64,000 nucleotides of DNA from Fumia xinanensis (GCF_014384905.1 NZ_JACRSV010000002.1:248001-312000), one strand, 5' to 3'; shown: positions 38,726 to 47,774, counted from the first letter of the stretch. Notes: generated from the sequence alone by a model not told the origin. Translations and numbers: made by a program.

Positions 38726-40054
38726 ATGAAAAAGCCCTGTAAAACCGCTTTGGCCATTGCGGCGATGCTGGTTTTGACGGCTTGCTCCACAGCGAAGGTA
38801 TTTTCTGAGCCGTCCAGCCTGACAGAATCCGGTGAAAACGCTGTAGCCGGAGACGCAGGCACCATCGATTCGATTCTGACACAGTTACATATAGACTCTT
38901 CCGAGGAGGTTTTGGCGGCGCGGACCAACAAGGCTCCGGCTGATGAAGTCCGGGCTGTATGGATCGCCTATCTCGACTTGGCGCCCGTCCTCAAGGGGAA
39001 AACCGAGGCCCAGTTCAAGGAAAGCATCGGGAAAATGTACGATAACTGTGTTTCTATCGGACTTAACACCGTCATTGTCCAGGTGCGTCCGTTCAGCGAC
39101 AGCTTTTATCCTTCCGAGTTGTTCCCCTGGTCCAGTTACTGCAGCGGAACGCTGGGAAAGGCCCTTTCTTATGATCCGATGAAAATCATGGTCAGCGAGG
39201 CTAAGCGCCGAAAACTCAAAATTGAAGCCTGGGTTAATCCCATGCGTGCCATGACCACATCAGAGATCAAAAATGTCCCGTCAGAATTCCCCATCCGTCA
39301 GTGGTATGACGACCGTTCTCTCAAAAGCCAAAACCTCATCGAGTACGACGGGCGGCTTTACTACAACCCCGCTTCGGCTGAGGCCAGAAAGCTCATTGCC
39401 GACGGAGCGGCTGAAATCGTCAAAAATTACGACGTAGACGGCATCCATATCGACGACTATTTTTATCCGCCTTCCCTGCCCAGCTCCTATGACAAAGCCC
39501 AGTATGACGCTTACATCAAAGCAGGCGGCAAGCTGAGCCAAGCGGACTGGCGACGGGACAATACCTCCAAGATGGTCAAGGAAATGAACGAAGCCATCAA
39601 AAAAGCCGATTCCACCGCCCTCTTCGGCATCAGTCCCAGAGGGGTGGTCAGCCAGAACGTGGATCAGCTTTACATTGATGTGGCGGAATGGTGTTCCACA
39701 CCCGGTTACTGTGATTATATTGCGCCGCAGCTCTACTATGGGTTCAAGCATTCTACTGCCGCCTACGACGCTGTTATGAAGCAATGGAGCGACATCGTCA
39801 CCTGCGACGATGTAGAACTGCTCGTCGGTCTCGCCGCCTACAAGGTAGGGCAGACGGACCAGTACGGCGGAAGCGGCCAGGATGAATGGCAGACCGACCA
39901 CGATATTTTGGCTCACCAGATCGACGATTCGAGAGCCTACAAAAACTACGGGGGGATGATCTTCTTCCGCTATGAGCAGATTTTTAACCCCGCATCCAAC
40001 TCAAAAGAAGCAATGGAACTGGAAAAACGAAACTTTACAGCCTTACTCAAATAA
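38726..40054 (+). CDS. GHL10/DUF187 family glycoside hydrolase-like lipoprotein (YngK type)
   Basis: A 442-residue exported lipoprotein. The signal peptide ends in lipobox LTAC (Cys at about residue 19). A TIM-barrel glycoside hydrolase-like domain begins DEVRAVWIAYLDLAP and includes LNTVIVQVRPFSDSFYPS, EAWVNPMRAMT, DVDGIHIDDYFYP (with candidate acidic residues) and FGISPRGVV. Substrates of the family are not established, but a role on cell-wall or exopolysaccharide is plausible, and an amidase gene follows after 15 bases. AAGGGTGG lies upstream of ATG 38726. Confidence 0.88.
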   Translation: MKKPCKTALAIAAMLVLTACSTAKVFSEPSSLTESGENAVAGDAGTIDSILTQLHIDSSEEVLAARTNKAPADEVRAVWIAYLDLAPVLKGKTEAQFKESIGKMYDNCVSIGLNTVIVQVRPFSDSFYPSELFPWSSYCSGTLGKALSYDPMKIMVSEAKRRKLKIEAWVNPMRAMTTSEIKNVPSEFPIRQWYDDRSLKSQNLIEYDGRLYYNPASAEARKLIADGAAEIVKNYDVDGIHIDDYFYPPSLPSSYDKAQYDAYIKAGGKLSQADWRRDNTSKMVKEMNEAIKKADSTALFGISPRGVVSQNVDQLYIDVAEWCSTPGYCDYIAPQLYYGFKHSTAAYDAVMKQWSDIVTCDDVELLVGLAAYKVGQTDQYGGSGQDEWQTDHDILAHQIDDSRAYKNYGGMIFFRYEQIFNPASNSKEAMELEKRNFTALLK

Positions 40055-40069
40055 CCGGAGGTCCCAAAG

Positions 40070-41716
40070 ATGTTGAAAACGCAGAAGTTTAAATTCCTCA
40101 AAGCATTCCTGCTCATGACCCTGCTCACGATGGTTTTGGGCTGTACCAATGTGTTCGCCGCCGGGGGAACCGGCGTCAAAGAACCGATTCTGAGTCAGAT
40201 CGAGCCGAAGGGCGTTACCTCGGTCTACACCGGGCAGCAGCTCAAGCTGCGGGCGTTGGCGGATTCCACCGCCACTGTCACTGCAAAGGTGAACGGCACC
40301 ACGGTCAATCTTACAAAAACATCCACCCGGACCGGTACCATGTACTGGTTTGAGGGTAGCTATACCGTTCCGTCCGTTACTGCGGGCAAGGACTTGGGTG
40401 CCATTTCCTTCACCGCCAAAACCGCCAGCAACACCGAGACAAAGCTCTCCGCCGGCCTTGTGGGCGTGGAAGTCCCCGAAAATGCGGGAGGTTCCTCCAA
40501 TCCGGGCGGCAGCTCCGGCGACAACAGCGATATTTCCGGCAGCGTTGACGCGGTTTCCGGCCAGCAGGTATCGGCGACAAAGAAATACATAGATGTATTC
40601 AAGACCGACGACCGGGGTGAGGATTACGCCGCTCCCTATTACTACAACATGCCCAAGGGAACCATCGACTATGTGAAGAGCGTTTCCGGCAACTACTATG
40701 AACTGAAATCCGGCCGCAAGGTCAAAAAATCCGACGTGGCTGTCGTTGCCGACAGCGGTAGCCAGGGCAACAATGTAATCTCCGGCCTAAACGTCTCGGT
40801 GGACAGCAAGATGACCACTTTGGACATCAAAGGCAAGTGGAACGTCCCCTTTAACGTGGAGACTTCTCCCTTTACCTACAGCTCCGGCAACTGGGTGACG
40901 AGCTACAATGCCACAAAGGTGACCATCACCTTCGATTACACCACCCAGATGAATCTGAGCGGGGTATCCATCCCGTCGGGCGGCGCGTTCAAGAACGCCA
41001 CCTGGTCGACGAGAGTCAAGGACGGCGTCGCCCAGGGCGTGCTGGAGTTGACCCTGTCCCAGCCCAACAAATATTATGGCTGCTACGCTGAATACACTTC
41101 TACCGGCAGCCTGAAGCTCCGCTTCTACAATCCGCTGAACAGCCTGTCCGGCGCCCGAATCGTTATCGACCCCGGCCACGGCAACAACGGCGGCAATTTG
41201 GATTCCGGTACCATTGGAGCCGACGGCACATACGAATCAGTCATGAACCTCCAGAAGGCGAAAGCCCTGAAAACAGAGCTGGAAAACCGCGGTGCCACTG
41301 TCTACATGCTGGACAGCGACGGCACGAATCTGAAAGACCTTTACAAGCGGTGCCAGCTTGCCTATGACTGGGAGCCTCACATTTACGTATCCGTCCATCA
41401 CAACTCCGGTGCTGCAAGCGCAAGAGGCGTTGAAACCTATTACAACACTCCCTTTTCCATGCCTCTCGCCCGGAATATCAACAATGCGATTTACCAAGCC
41501 TATCTCCAGATGCCTTACAGCGACGGCGCGAAAAACCGCGGCTACAAGTTTAGCGAGTTTGCCGTCACCCGTCAGAAACAGTTTGCATCGGTTTTGGTGG
41601 AATACGGCTTCATGACTAACCCGCAGGAGATGGAGATCCTCAAAAACAGCAGCAACGTTTCCCTGTTTGCGAAACACACCGCCGACGGTATCGCCAACTA
41701 CTTTGCAGGCAAATAA
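40070..41716 (+). CDS. Exported N-acetylmuramoyl-L-alanine amidase (Amidase_3)
   Basis: Zinc amidase that cleaves the MurNAc-L-Ala bond. The 548-residue protein has a signal peptide (about 1-29), a roughly 330-residue N-terminal region with SH3/AMIN-like beta-rich segments and a Ser/Gly-rich linker near residues 140-165. The C-terminal Amidase_3 domain runs from about residue 363. Metal and catalytic residues: His in VIDPGHGNNGG, Glu in GTYESVMNL, His in YVSVHHNSGA and Glu in LVEYGFMTN. Likely co-transcribed with the preceding GHL10 lipoprotein. A strong terminator follows. Confidence 0.93.
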   Translation: MLKTQKFKFLKAFLLMTLLTMVLGCTNVFAAGGTGVKEPILSQIEPKGVTSVYTGQQLKLRALADSTATVTAKVNGTTVNLTKTSTRTGTMYWFEGSYTVPSVTAGKDLGAISFTAKTASNTETKLSAGLVGVEVPENAGGSSNPGGSSGDNSDISGSVDAVSGQQVSATKKYIDVFKTDDRGEDYAAPYYYNMPKGTIDYVKSVSGNYYELKSGRKVKKSDVAVVADSGSQGNNVISGLNVSVDSKMTTLDIKGKWNVPFNVETSPFTYSSGNWVTSYNATKVTITFDYTTQMNLSGVSIPSGGAFKNATWSTRVKDGVAQGVLELTLSQPNKYYGCYAEYTSTGSLKLRFYNPLNSLSGARIVIDPGHGNNGGNLDSGTIGADGTYESVMNLQKAKALKTELENRGATVYMLDSDGTNLKDLYKRCQLAYDWEPHIYVSVHHNSGAASARGVETYYNTPFSMPLARNINNAIYQAYLQMPYSDGAKNRGYKFSEFAVTRQKQFASVLVEYGFMTNPQEMEILKNSSNVSLFAKHTADGIANYFAGK

Positions 41717-41732
41717 AAAGTGAGTATTTCGA

Positions 41733-41762
41733 AAAAAGCCCGCCTATTAAGGCGGGCTTTTC
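41733..41762 (+). terminator. Terminator after the amidase gene
   Basis: AAAAAGCCCGCC / GGCGGGCTTTT with loop TATTAA; strong. Confidence 0.93.
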
Positions 41763-41825
41763 CGGATTTTGGCGAAAAATGTTCCAATATTGATGAAAAA
41801 TTCATATTTATCCCTTCGCACCCCC

Positions 41826-41854
41826 TTGAAAGTTCGGGACCAATCATGTATAAT
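41826..41854 (+). promoter_or_regulatory. Promoter of the yajC / SCIFF gene group
   Basis: TTGAAA (41826-41831), 17-base spacer, TATAAT (41849-41854). Confidence 0.85.
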
Positions 41855-41903
41855 GAAAATGTTCAACTTTTAAGGTTGTTAAAATTTGTTTGGAGGTAAT
41901 TCA

Positions 41904-42263
41904 ATGCCAGCATTACTGGGAAATATGCCGCTCAGCGTTCTCGCTGACGCAGCGGGAGCCGAGGCACAGGGTGGATCCATGTGGGTCATGCTCATTCAGC
42001 TCCTTCCGATTGTTCTGATTTTTGTTGTGATGTATTTCCTGCTTATCCGTCCTCAAAAGAAGAAGGAAAAACAGGCGCAGGAAATGAGAAATAACCTGCA
42101 GGTCGGCGATGAAGTCATCACAGCCGGCGGCATCATCGGACGGGTGGTTTCTGTCCGTGAGGACACCGTTGTCGTCGAGACCGGCGGCGACAGAAGCAAG
42201 GTCCGCATCAAACGTTGGGCTATCCAGTCTGTCGAGACGATCCACGACGACACCGAAGCGTAA
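41904..42263 (+). CDS. yajC: Preprotein translocase accessory subunit YajC
   Basis: A 119-residue Sec accessory protein with one membrane segment (about 31-52) followed by FLLIRPQKKKEKQAQEMRNNL and the conserved VGDEVITAGGIIGRVVSV, both YajC signatures. ATG 41904 has GGAGGT 7 bases upstream. secD/secF, often next to yajC, are not here; instead the TIGR04086 and SCIFF genes follow, as in many Clostridia. Confidence 0.95.
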   Translation: MPALLGNMPLSVLADAAGAEAQGGSMWVMLIQLLPIVLIFVVMYFLLIRPQKKKEKQAQEMRNNLQVGDEVITAGGIIGRVVSVREDTVVVETGGDRSKVRIKRWAIQSVETIHDDTEA

Positions 42264-42345
42264 AGTTTTTGCATAACGCCGCATGGACGCGCATATCCTT
42301 TAATGAGCCTTAACCGGCAAAATTGTGGATAAGCGGGGCGATGGT

Positions 42346-42765
42346 ATGGCGGGTGCCGTGGAAAAATCAAAATCAAAAAATGAAATCAGATTAGGCGTGT
42401 ATGGAAAGCCTTTGCTTGTGGGAACCATTGCCGGGGCGGTGACGGCGGTAGCCGTAATGCTGTTCTGTGCACTTGCGGTTTCCTGTTTCTCCCTTCCCAC
42501 CGCCGCCATGAGGATTATGGCGATTCTGACGGTGGCCGCAGGCGGATTTGCCGGCGGATACGGGGCGGCGCGGACCTTTCGGAAGAAGGGCCTTTTAATC
42601 GGTGTGGCTGTCGGTGTGATTTTGGCGCTGATTCTCACCATTGCTGGCGTTATCTTTACTCAACAGGCTCCGGCCATGCAAAGCCTTTCAAAATTTGCTA
42701 TCTTAATCGCGTCGGCGATGATCGGGGGAATCCTCGGCGTCAACGCGAAGCAAAAGAGAAGATAA
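42346..42765 (+). CDS. TIGR04086-type four-helix membrane protein
   Basis: A 139-residue protein with four predicted membrane segments (about 23-47, 50-68, 80-102 and 108-130) and glycine-rich helices (AAGGFAGGYGAARTF). Location between yajC and the SCIFF precursor is the recurrent context of the TIGR04086 family in Clostridia; function is unknown. ATG 42346 is preferred over GTG 42325; neither has a strong ribosome site. Confidence 0.75.
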   Translation: MAGAVEKSKSKNEIRLGVYGKPLLVGTIAGAVTAVAVMLFCALAVSCFSLPTAAMRIMAILTVAAGGFAGGYGAARTFRKKGLLIGVAVGVILALILTIAGVIFTQQAPAMQSLSKFAILIASAMIGGILGVNAKQKRR

Positions 42766-42791
42766 TTTTTTCAAGGTTAGGAGAAATGAAA

Positions 42792-42938
42792 ATGAAACAC
42801 GTAAAAACTCTCAACAAATGCAATTTGAAAAAATCTGCTGCCAAGGGCGGCTGCGGCGAGTGCCAGGCTTCTTGTCAGTCTGCCTGCAAGACTTCCTGCA
42901 CCGTTGCAAACCAGAAGTGCGAGAATAACAATAAGTAA
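42792..42938 (+). CDS. scfA: SCIFF ranthipeptide precursor ScfA
   Basis: A 48-residue ribosomal peptide of the six-cysteines-in-forty-five family, substrate of the radical SAM maturase encoded downstream. The core GGCGECQASCQSACKTSC followed by TVANQKCEN is nearly the family consensus. Seven cysteines are present (10, 21, 24, 28, 32, 36, 43); the six from 21 to 43 match the usual spacing and C10 in the leader is extra. TTAGGAG lies 8 bases before ATG 42792 (an in-frame ATG at 42786 is too close). In characterised systems a thioether links Cys to the alpha or gamma carbon of Thr or another residue. Confidence 0.96.
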   Translation: MKHVKTLNKCNLKKSAAKGGCGECQASCQSACKTSCTVANQKCENNNK

Positions 42939-43082
42939 TTTGGGTTTTTACCGAATTGCTCTTTAAACCCTGCCGCAAGGCGGGGTTTCATTTTGTGCGG
43001 ATGGTTTTGCTTCCGCATCCTATATCGGGGGAAGCATCAAATAATCACCGAATGCGGTCCCCATCGCGAAAGGACGAAAGAC

Positions 43083-44450
43083 ATGATACATAAGTATCAC
43101 TTAAACGGCTATAACATTGTGCTGGACGTACACAGCGGCGGCGTTTCGGTCGTCGACGATGCGGCCTACCGCCTGCTGGATGAGGTGACGCCACCTTTGA
43201 CGGAAAATTGTCCTGAAGAGGTGCTCCAGAAGCTTTCCCCCGAGTTTTCAAGGGACGAGCTTTTAGACGCTTACAGCGAGCTTTACGAGATGTACGCTGA
43301 GGGCATCCTTTTTTCCGAGGACGATTACGCTCAGTTCGCCGACAAAATGGTCGCATCCCCCGTCAAGGCCATGTGCCTGCACATCGCCCACGACTGCAAC
43401 CTGCGGTGCAAATATTGTTTCGCTTCCACCGGAGATTTCGGCCACGGCAGAAAGCTCATGGACTTTGATACCGGTAAACGGGCCATTGATTTCCTTATCG
43501 AGCATTCTCAGGGCCGGAGAAACCTGGAGCTTGACTTTTTCGGCGGGGAACCGCTGATGAATTTCGAAGTGGTCAAGCAGGTGGTGGCCTACGCCCGAAG
43601 CAAGGAAAAGGATTTTGACAAGAATTTCCGCTTCACCATCACCACCAACGGCATGCTGCTTTCAGACGACAAAATCGACTTTATCAACAAAGAGATGTCA
43701 AACGTGGTGCTATCCATCGACGGCAGGAAGGAAGTAAACGACTATTTCCGTCCCCGTGTGGACGGCAGCGGTTCTTACGACTCTATTGTGCCCAAATATA
43801 AAAAGCTGGTGGACAAGCGGGGCCACGACCAGTACTACGTCCGCGGTACCTTCACCCACAAGAATCTCGATTTTGCTGACGACGTTTTCCATTTAAACGA
43901 CCTGGGGTTTGACCAGATTTCGGTGGAGCCTGTGGTCACCGACCCGAAAGAGGATTACGCCATCACCGAGGCGGACCTCCCGACCATCGCAAAAGAGTAC
44001 GAACGGCTGGCGGTGAAGCTCCTGGACTATAAAAAACAGGGGAAGGGCTTTAATTTCTTCCATTTTATGATCGACCTGGACCAAGGCCCCTGCGCCATCA
44101 AACGGCTTAGAGGCTGCGGCTGCGGCAACGAGTACGTGGCCATCACCCCGGACGGGGACATCTACCCCTGCCATCAGTTCGTCGGCATGGAGGATTGGAA
44201 GATGGGTTCCCTCTACGACGGCACCTTTGATCTGAAGCGGAAGGATTACTTCGCCCGGGCCAATATCTACGGCAAGGAAGACTGCCAGAAATGCTGGGCG
44301 AAATTCTATTGCAGTGGCGGCTGCAACGCCAACAACCTCCAGTACGCCGGAGATGTGCTCAAACCCCATAAGCTGGGCTGCGAGCTGGAGAAAAAACGCC
44401 TGGAATGCGCCATTATGATGAAGGCAGCAGAGGCTTTTGACGGCGAATAA
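43083..44450 (+). CDS. scfB: SCIFF peptide-maturing radical SAM/SPASM enzyme ScfB
   Basis: Installs thioether crosslinks in the SCIFF peptide. ATG 43083 with AAAGGA upstream gives 455 residues. The N-terminal part (about 1-90) is a peptide-binding RRE-like region. The radical SAM motif is C105-x3-C109-x2-C112 (DCNLRCKYCFA), followed by ELDFFGGEPLMNFE. The C-terminal SPASM region supplies auxiliary Fe-S ligands (GCGCGNEYVAITPDGDIYPC and CQKCWAKFYCSGGCNA). Adjacent to scfA, so the pair is a complete ranthipeptide locus, conserved in nearly all Clostridia. Confidence 0.95.
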   Translation: MIHKYHLNGYNIVLDVHSGGVSVVDDAAYRLLDEVTPPLTENCPEEVLQKLSPEFSRDELLDAYSELYEMYAEGILFSEDDYAQFADKMVASPVKAMCLHIAHDCNLRCKYCFASTGDFGHGRKLMDFDTGKRAIDFLIEHSQGRRNLELDFFGGEPLMNFEVVKQVVAYARSKEKDFDKNFRFTITTNGMLLSDDKIDFINKEMSNVVLSIDGRKEVNDYFRPRVDGSGSYDSIVPKYKKLVDKRGHDQYYVRGTFTHKNLDFADDVFHLNDLGFDQISVEPVVTDPKEDYAITEADLPTIAKEYERLAVKLLDYKKQGKGFNFFHFMIDLDQGPCAIKRLRGCGCGNEYVAITPDGDIYPCHQFVGMEDWKMGSLYDGTFDLKRKDYFARANIYGKEDCQKCWAKFYCSGGCNANNLQYAGDVLKPHKLGCELEKKRLECAIMMKAAEAFDGE

Positions 44451-44582
44451 ATGAAAGAAGGGGAGAACGCTTTCGAATCGGGACTGTTTTGCAGCAGCCA
44501 CCGTTCGGGACGGACTCCCTTATACTTTTTTCGGCCTGCTGGAAAGCAGCGGGCAAGGACGTGTGAAAGGAATGAGAATCAG

Positions 44583-45380
44583 ATGATTAAATTAGGTGCA
44601 ATCGGCTGTGGAAACATGGCAACCGCTATTATCAGGGGCGCCGCGAAAGGGATGAAAGGGAAAATCGCCTTCGCAGGTTACGACATCGACCCTAAAAAGG
44701 CAGAGGCTCTGTCCGACGTGGGATTGGAGGCCAAGGCATCAGCGGCGGAGCTGGTGGAATGGAGCGATTACGTTCTTTTTTCAGTCAAACCCCAGAATTT
44801 CCCCGAAATGTTTGCTTCTTTGAACGGGGCTTCCGGCAAGGACAAGGTGTTTATCTCCATCGCGGCGGGCATTACAGCCGAGGCCATCAAAACCGCTCTG
44901 GGCTTCGACGCCAAGGTAGTTCTCGTCATGCCCAACACCCCCCTGCTGGTGGGGATGGGCGCCACCGCCATGGCCCCGGTGGAACCGACGACGAGAGAGG
45001 AATTTGAAAACGTCAAAGAGATTTTCGGCTGTGCAGGTCTAGTCTGTGAGATCCCCGCCGATAAGCTCTGCGAGGTGATCGCCCTAAACGGCAGCAGCCC
45101 TGCTTTCCTCTACGAGTACGCCAAGGGCTTTATCCGCTATGGCGAGGTAAACGGCATCCCCTATGAGACAGGGCTTAAGCTGTTCTGCCAGTCCATGCGG
45201 GGCGCAGCGGACATGATGGAACATTCCGGCAAGGATGTGGAGGAGCTTATCCAGATGGTTTCCTCCAAAGGTGGAACCACCATTGCAGGCTTAGAAGGCC
45301 TTTCCGAAATGGGACTGCAAAAAGCTGTCACCCGCTGCTGTGAAAACTGCACCAAACGGGCATATGAGCTTTCCAAATAG
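44583..45380 (+). CDS. proC: Pyrroline-5-carboxylate reductase ProC
   Basis: NAD(P)H-dependent final step of proline synthesis. The 265-residue protein starts IKLGAIGCGNMATAIIRG (Rossmann motif), has SVKPQNFPEM, FISIAAGITAEAI, VVLVMPNTPLLVGMGATAM and the C-terminal SSKGGTTIAGLEGL, all ProC hallmarks. ATG 44583 fits the family N-terminus; the frame is open back to 44451 but that part has no resemblance. GAAAGGA lies upstream. Confidence 0.96.
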   Translation: MIKLGAIGCGNMATAIIRGAAKGMKGKIAFAGYDIDPKKAEALSDVGLEAKASAAELVEWSDYVLFSVKPQNFPEMFASLNGASGKDKVFISIAAGITAEAIKTALGFDAKVVLVMPNTPLLVGMGATAMAPVEPTTREEFENVKEIFGCAGLVCEIPADKLCEVIALNGSSPAFLYEYAKGFIRYGEVNGIPYETGLKLFCQSMRGAADMMEHSGKDVEELIQMVSSKGGTTIAGLEGLSEMGLQKAVTRCCENCTKRAYELSK

Positions 45381-45416
45381 TCATCGAGCTTTGTTTTTTT
45401 GAACAATGTTGCGAAG

Positions 45417-45449
45417 AAAAAGACTGTCGATTGATTCGGCGGTCTTTTT
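45417..45449 (+). terminator. Terminator after proC
   Basis: AAAAAGAC / GTCTTTTT arms with an inner CGA/TCG pair; moderate strength. Confidence 0.65.
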
Positions 45450-45477
45450 GCGATTTTCGGAATCCTCCAAAAAAATT

Positions 45478-45507
45478 TTGACTTGTCCCTTTTGAGACGG
45501 ATATTAT
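45478..45507 (+). promoter_or_regulatory. Promoter of spoIIM
   Basis: TTGACT (45478-45483), 18-base spacer, TATTAT (45502-45507). It looks vegetative; a sigma-E consensus was not recognised. Confidence 0.55.
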
Positions 45508-45565
45508 TCCTTGTCCTTTCATAGAATGTATCAGTTTGATGAGCCAATGAAAGGATGGTAGTGAA

Positions 45566-46210
45566 ATGGACAAGATTGTAAACCTGCCGGAAAATATGTC
45601 GCTTCCGGAAACCGAAATTCACTTTGTCGCCGAAAAAAAGCCTAAAAGCCTGCTTTTTACTTTTTTAATTGCCCTGTTTTTCATCGGGGTGGCCTACGGC
45701 GCAGTGCTAGTGGGAGGGGCGAGCCCCGAGACCTCCGATAGCCTGCAGCGTATCACCGAACAATTTTTGCTGCAAAAGGCAGGAGACAGCTTTCTGCCGG
45801 CACTGCTTTCCGCGCTCCTGTCCAGCGGGGTTTTCGTGCTGCTTCTGTTTCTCTGTGGGTTCAGTGCGGTAGGGCAGCCCTTTTCCTTTTTTCTAGTGGC
45901 ATTTCGCGGAATTGGCCTGGGTACCGCAATGGGGCATTTTTATCTGAATCTGGGAATGAAGGGCATCCTCATGTCCCTGGCCCTCATCGTGCCAGCTGGC
46001 ATCCTATCCAGCTACGCCATTCTGCTGGCCGGAAGGGAGTCGGTAAAGCTCTCTAACCGATTTTTCAGGGTGATGACTTCCGACGATTTTTCCATGCCCT
46101 CAGGAATTCTTAAAACCTACACCGTGAAGTTTTTTATCCTGGCTCTGCTCATCCTGCTGTCTGCGGTGATCAACGGCCTCTGCACCCGGATTTTTGCTCC
46201 AATGTTTTAG
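45566..46210 (+). CDS. spoIIM: Stage II sporulation protein M-like membrane protein
   Basis: A 214-residue protein with five membrane segments and the SpoIIM/DUF95 pattern, including GFSAVGQPFSFFLVAFRGIGLGTAMG and LIVPAGILSSYAILLAGRESV. In Bacillus SpoIIM belongs to the SpoIIDMP complex that drives forespore engulfment. The broader family also occurs in non-sporulating bacteria, but yunB in the same window supports a sporulation role. AAAGGATGG lies before ATG. Confidence 0.88.
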   Translation: MDKIVNLPENMSLPETEIHFVAEKKPKSLLFTFLIALFFIGVAYGAVLVGGASPETSDSLQRITEQFLLQKAGDSFLPALLSALLSSGVFVLLLFLCGFSAVGQPFSFFLVAFRGIGLGTAMGHFYLNLGMKGILMSLALIVPAGILSSYAILLAGRESVKLSNRFFRVMTSDDFSMPSGILKTYTVKFFILALLILLSAVINGLCTRIFAPMF

Positions 46211-46335
46211 CAGTTAATAAAACGTTTAAAAAATCAAGAAAGACTATCTATTGACAAAAAAACCGAATTCCTGCATACTGATTTAGTATCTATTGCAAAA
46301 GGAAAACAAAAAATCATTGGGGGAAAGGTAATAAA

Positions 46336-47154
46336 ATGGCTTTTTTTGGACTGTTTAACTACAACAAGCCCGGTCCCGGCGTTGATAAGGGGGAGACCAA
46401 TAAAAACCGGTTTTTCCACTTTTTTGAGCTTTATTTCCGGAAATTCTGGAAGCTGCTGGAACTGAACCTGCTGTTTTTGCTCTGCTGCGTCCCCATTGTG
46501 ACCATTGGGCCAGCTATTGCGGGATTTACCTATATTCTTCGCAACTATGCCGACGAGCGTCCAACCTTTATGGTATCCGACTTTTTTGAGGCCTTCCGTA
46601 AAAACTGGAAGCAGGGCGTCGGGCTGTTCTTTCTAGACTTGCTGGTCTCCGCCGTCGTGATTTTGTCCCTGATGTTCTACTGGAAAAACGCAGATCAGGG
46701 TGCTTGGATGTTTATCCCGCTGGGAATCTGCCTGCTTATGATGGTCGTGATGTTCTTCATGCGCTTTTATGCGTATCTGATGGCGGTAACGGTAGAGTTG
46801 AAATTTAAGCACATCCTGAAAAATGCTTTGATTTTTGCCTTTTTAGGTCTGCGGACCAACGTGATCTCCACCTTTTTTATCTTGCTCATTTGTTTCCCGT
46901 TGGCTTGGTTCTTTCCGGTTACGGTACCGGTAATCGCCCTCATCGGATTTTCCACTACGGGATTTATCGCCGTATACAACTCTTATCCCTATATTATCCG
47001 TTACATTGTCGCTCCTCACGAGAAAAAGCTCCGGGAAGAGCGGGGGGAGCTTGACGAAACAGCCGGAGAGCCGGACAGCATCTTCACCGATGTGGGAACC
47101 AAGGAGCGCCCTGCCAAAGGGGGGCATTCCGGCCGGCATAAAGTCATTAAGTAA
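46336..47154 (+). CDS. DUF624/YesL-like membrane protein
   Basis: A 272-residue membrane protein with about five hydrophobic segments. The early segment GPAIAGFTYILRNYADERPTFMVSDFFEAFRKNWKQG is typical of the YesL family, often found with carbohydrate transport genes. No sugar transporter is adjacent here. The C-terminal 40 residues are charged and cytoplasmic. GGGGAAAGG precedes ATG. Function unknown. Confidence 0.85.
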   Translation: MAFFGLFNYNKPGPGVDKGETNKNRFFHFFELYFRKFWKLLELNLLFLLCCVPIVTIGPAIAGFTYILRNYADERPTFMVSDFFEAFRKNWKQGVGLFFLDLLVSAVVILSLMFYWKNADQGAWMFIPLGICLLMMVVMFFMRFYAYLMAVTVELKFKHILKNALIFAFLGLRTNVISTFFILLICFPLAWFFPVTVPVIALIGFSTTGFIAVYNSYPYIIRYIVAPHEKKLREERGELDETAGEPDSIFTDVGTKERPAKGGHSGRHKVIK

Positions 47155-47156
47155 CT

Positions 47157-47360
47157 ATGAGCGAGAATCGTTCCTGCCGGGAGTGCAGATACTTTTACGA
47201 CGACTGCCGGGATACGGTGTACCGCCGGAGCCACTGCTATTTCTGCAAGCGAAAGGGCCTTTACTTTAGCAGAAATTGCCGGATTGGGGAAGAAAACCGG
47301 ATTTTGCCGGACGACCCTGCCTGCAAATTTTTTCAGATTGCGGAGGAAAAGAAGGGATAG
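47157..47360 (+). CDS. Small cysteine-rich protein, unknown function
   Basis: A 67-residue frame beginning 2 bases after the preceding stop. Seven cysteines are arranged C7-x2-C10, C17, C27-x2-C30, C41, C56, suggesting a zinc ribbon-like knuckle. No clear ribosome site is visible, so expression would depend on coupling to the YesL-like gene. I do not recognise the family. It is supported by Cys-pair spacing and tight linkage only. Confidence 0.5.
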   Translation: MSENRSCRECRYFYDDCRDTVYRRSHCYFCKRKGLYFSRNCRIGEENRILPDDPACKFFQIAEEKKG

Positions 47361-47494
47361 CGTCGGAAAGCCCCCACAATCCGGCCTCAACATCCTCGAA
47401 TGGGGAAAAAACGACGGCGCAGGCCGGAAAGGGAATAATTTCGCAAAATATTTTTGTTTGATGACAGATTTCGACAAATGCAAAGCATTTTTTA

Positions 47495-47620
47495 TGCTAT
47501 ACTAAATCTGTCGTTAAGGTAGTTAATCAGAAGCCGAATGGTTCCTGGTTGGTACATACAAAAAATCTAACATTTTATCACACGGAAAACCCGTCGCTTT
47601 TTGCGGCGGGCTTTCTGTTT
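47495..47620 (+). ncRNA. Candidate small RNA with extended -10 promoter and terminator
   Basis: TGCTATACT (47495-47503) is an extended -10 element. About 80-110 bases later a hairpin CCGTCGC-TTTTT-GCGGCGG ends in CTTTCTGTTTT (47591-47620). Nothing in between resembles a gene, and no known RNA family was recognised. The rest of 47361-47490 shows nothing. Confidence 0.4.
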
Positions 47621-47739
47621 TACCAGAAAAAGTAAATTTCCTGTCAAAAGTACAGATTATTTAAGTAAAATGAAAAAAACACGCGAAAACAAGACAAAAA
47701 AGTTGAGTTTTCGACAAGCTGCTTTGTGTAGTGTGGATA

Positions 47740-47768
47740 TAGACCATGTGGTCAATAAATGGTATAAT
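47740..47768 (+). promoter_or_regulatory. Putative promoter of a very short transcript
   Basis: TAGACC (47740-47745), 17-base spacer, TATAAT (47763-47768). Confidence 0.5.
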
Positions 47769-47774
47769 AACCTC

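Noticed and set aside
47006..47269. 87-codon frame overlapping the end of the YesL-like gene
   Set aside because: Out-of-frame shadow; the 67-residue Cys-rich frame explains the region better.
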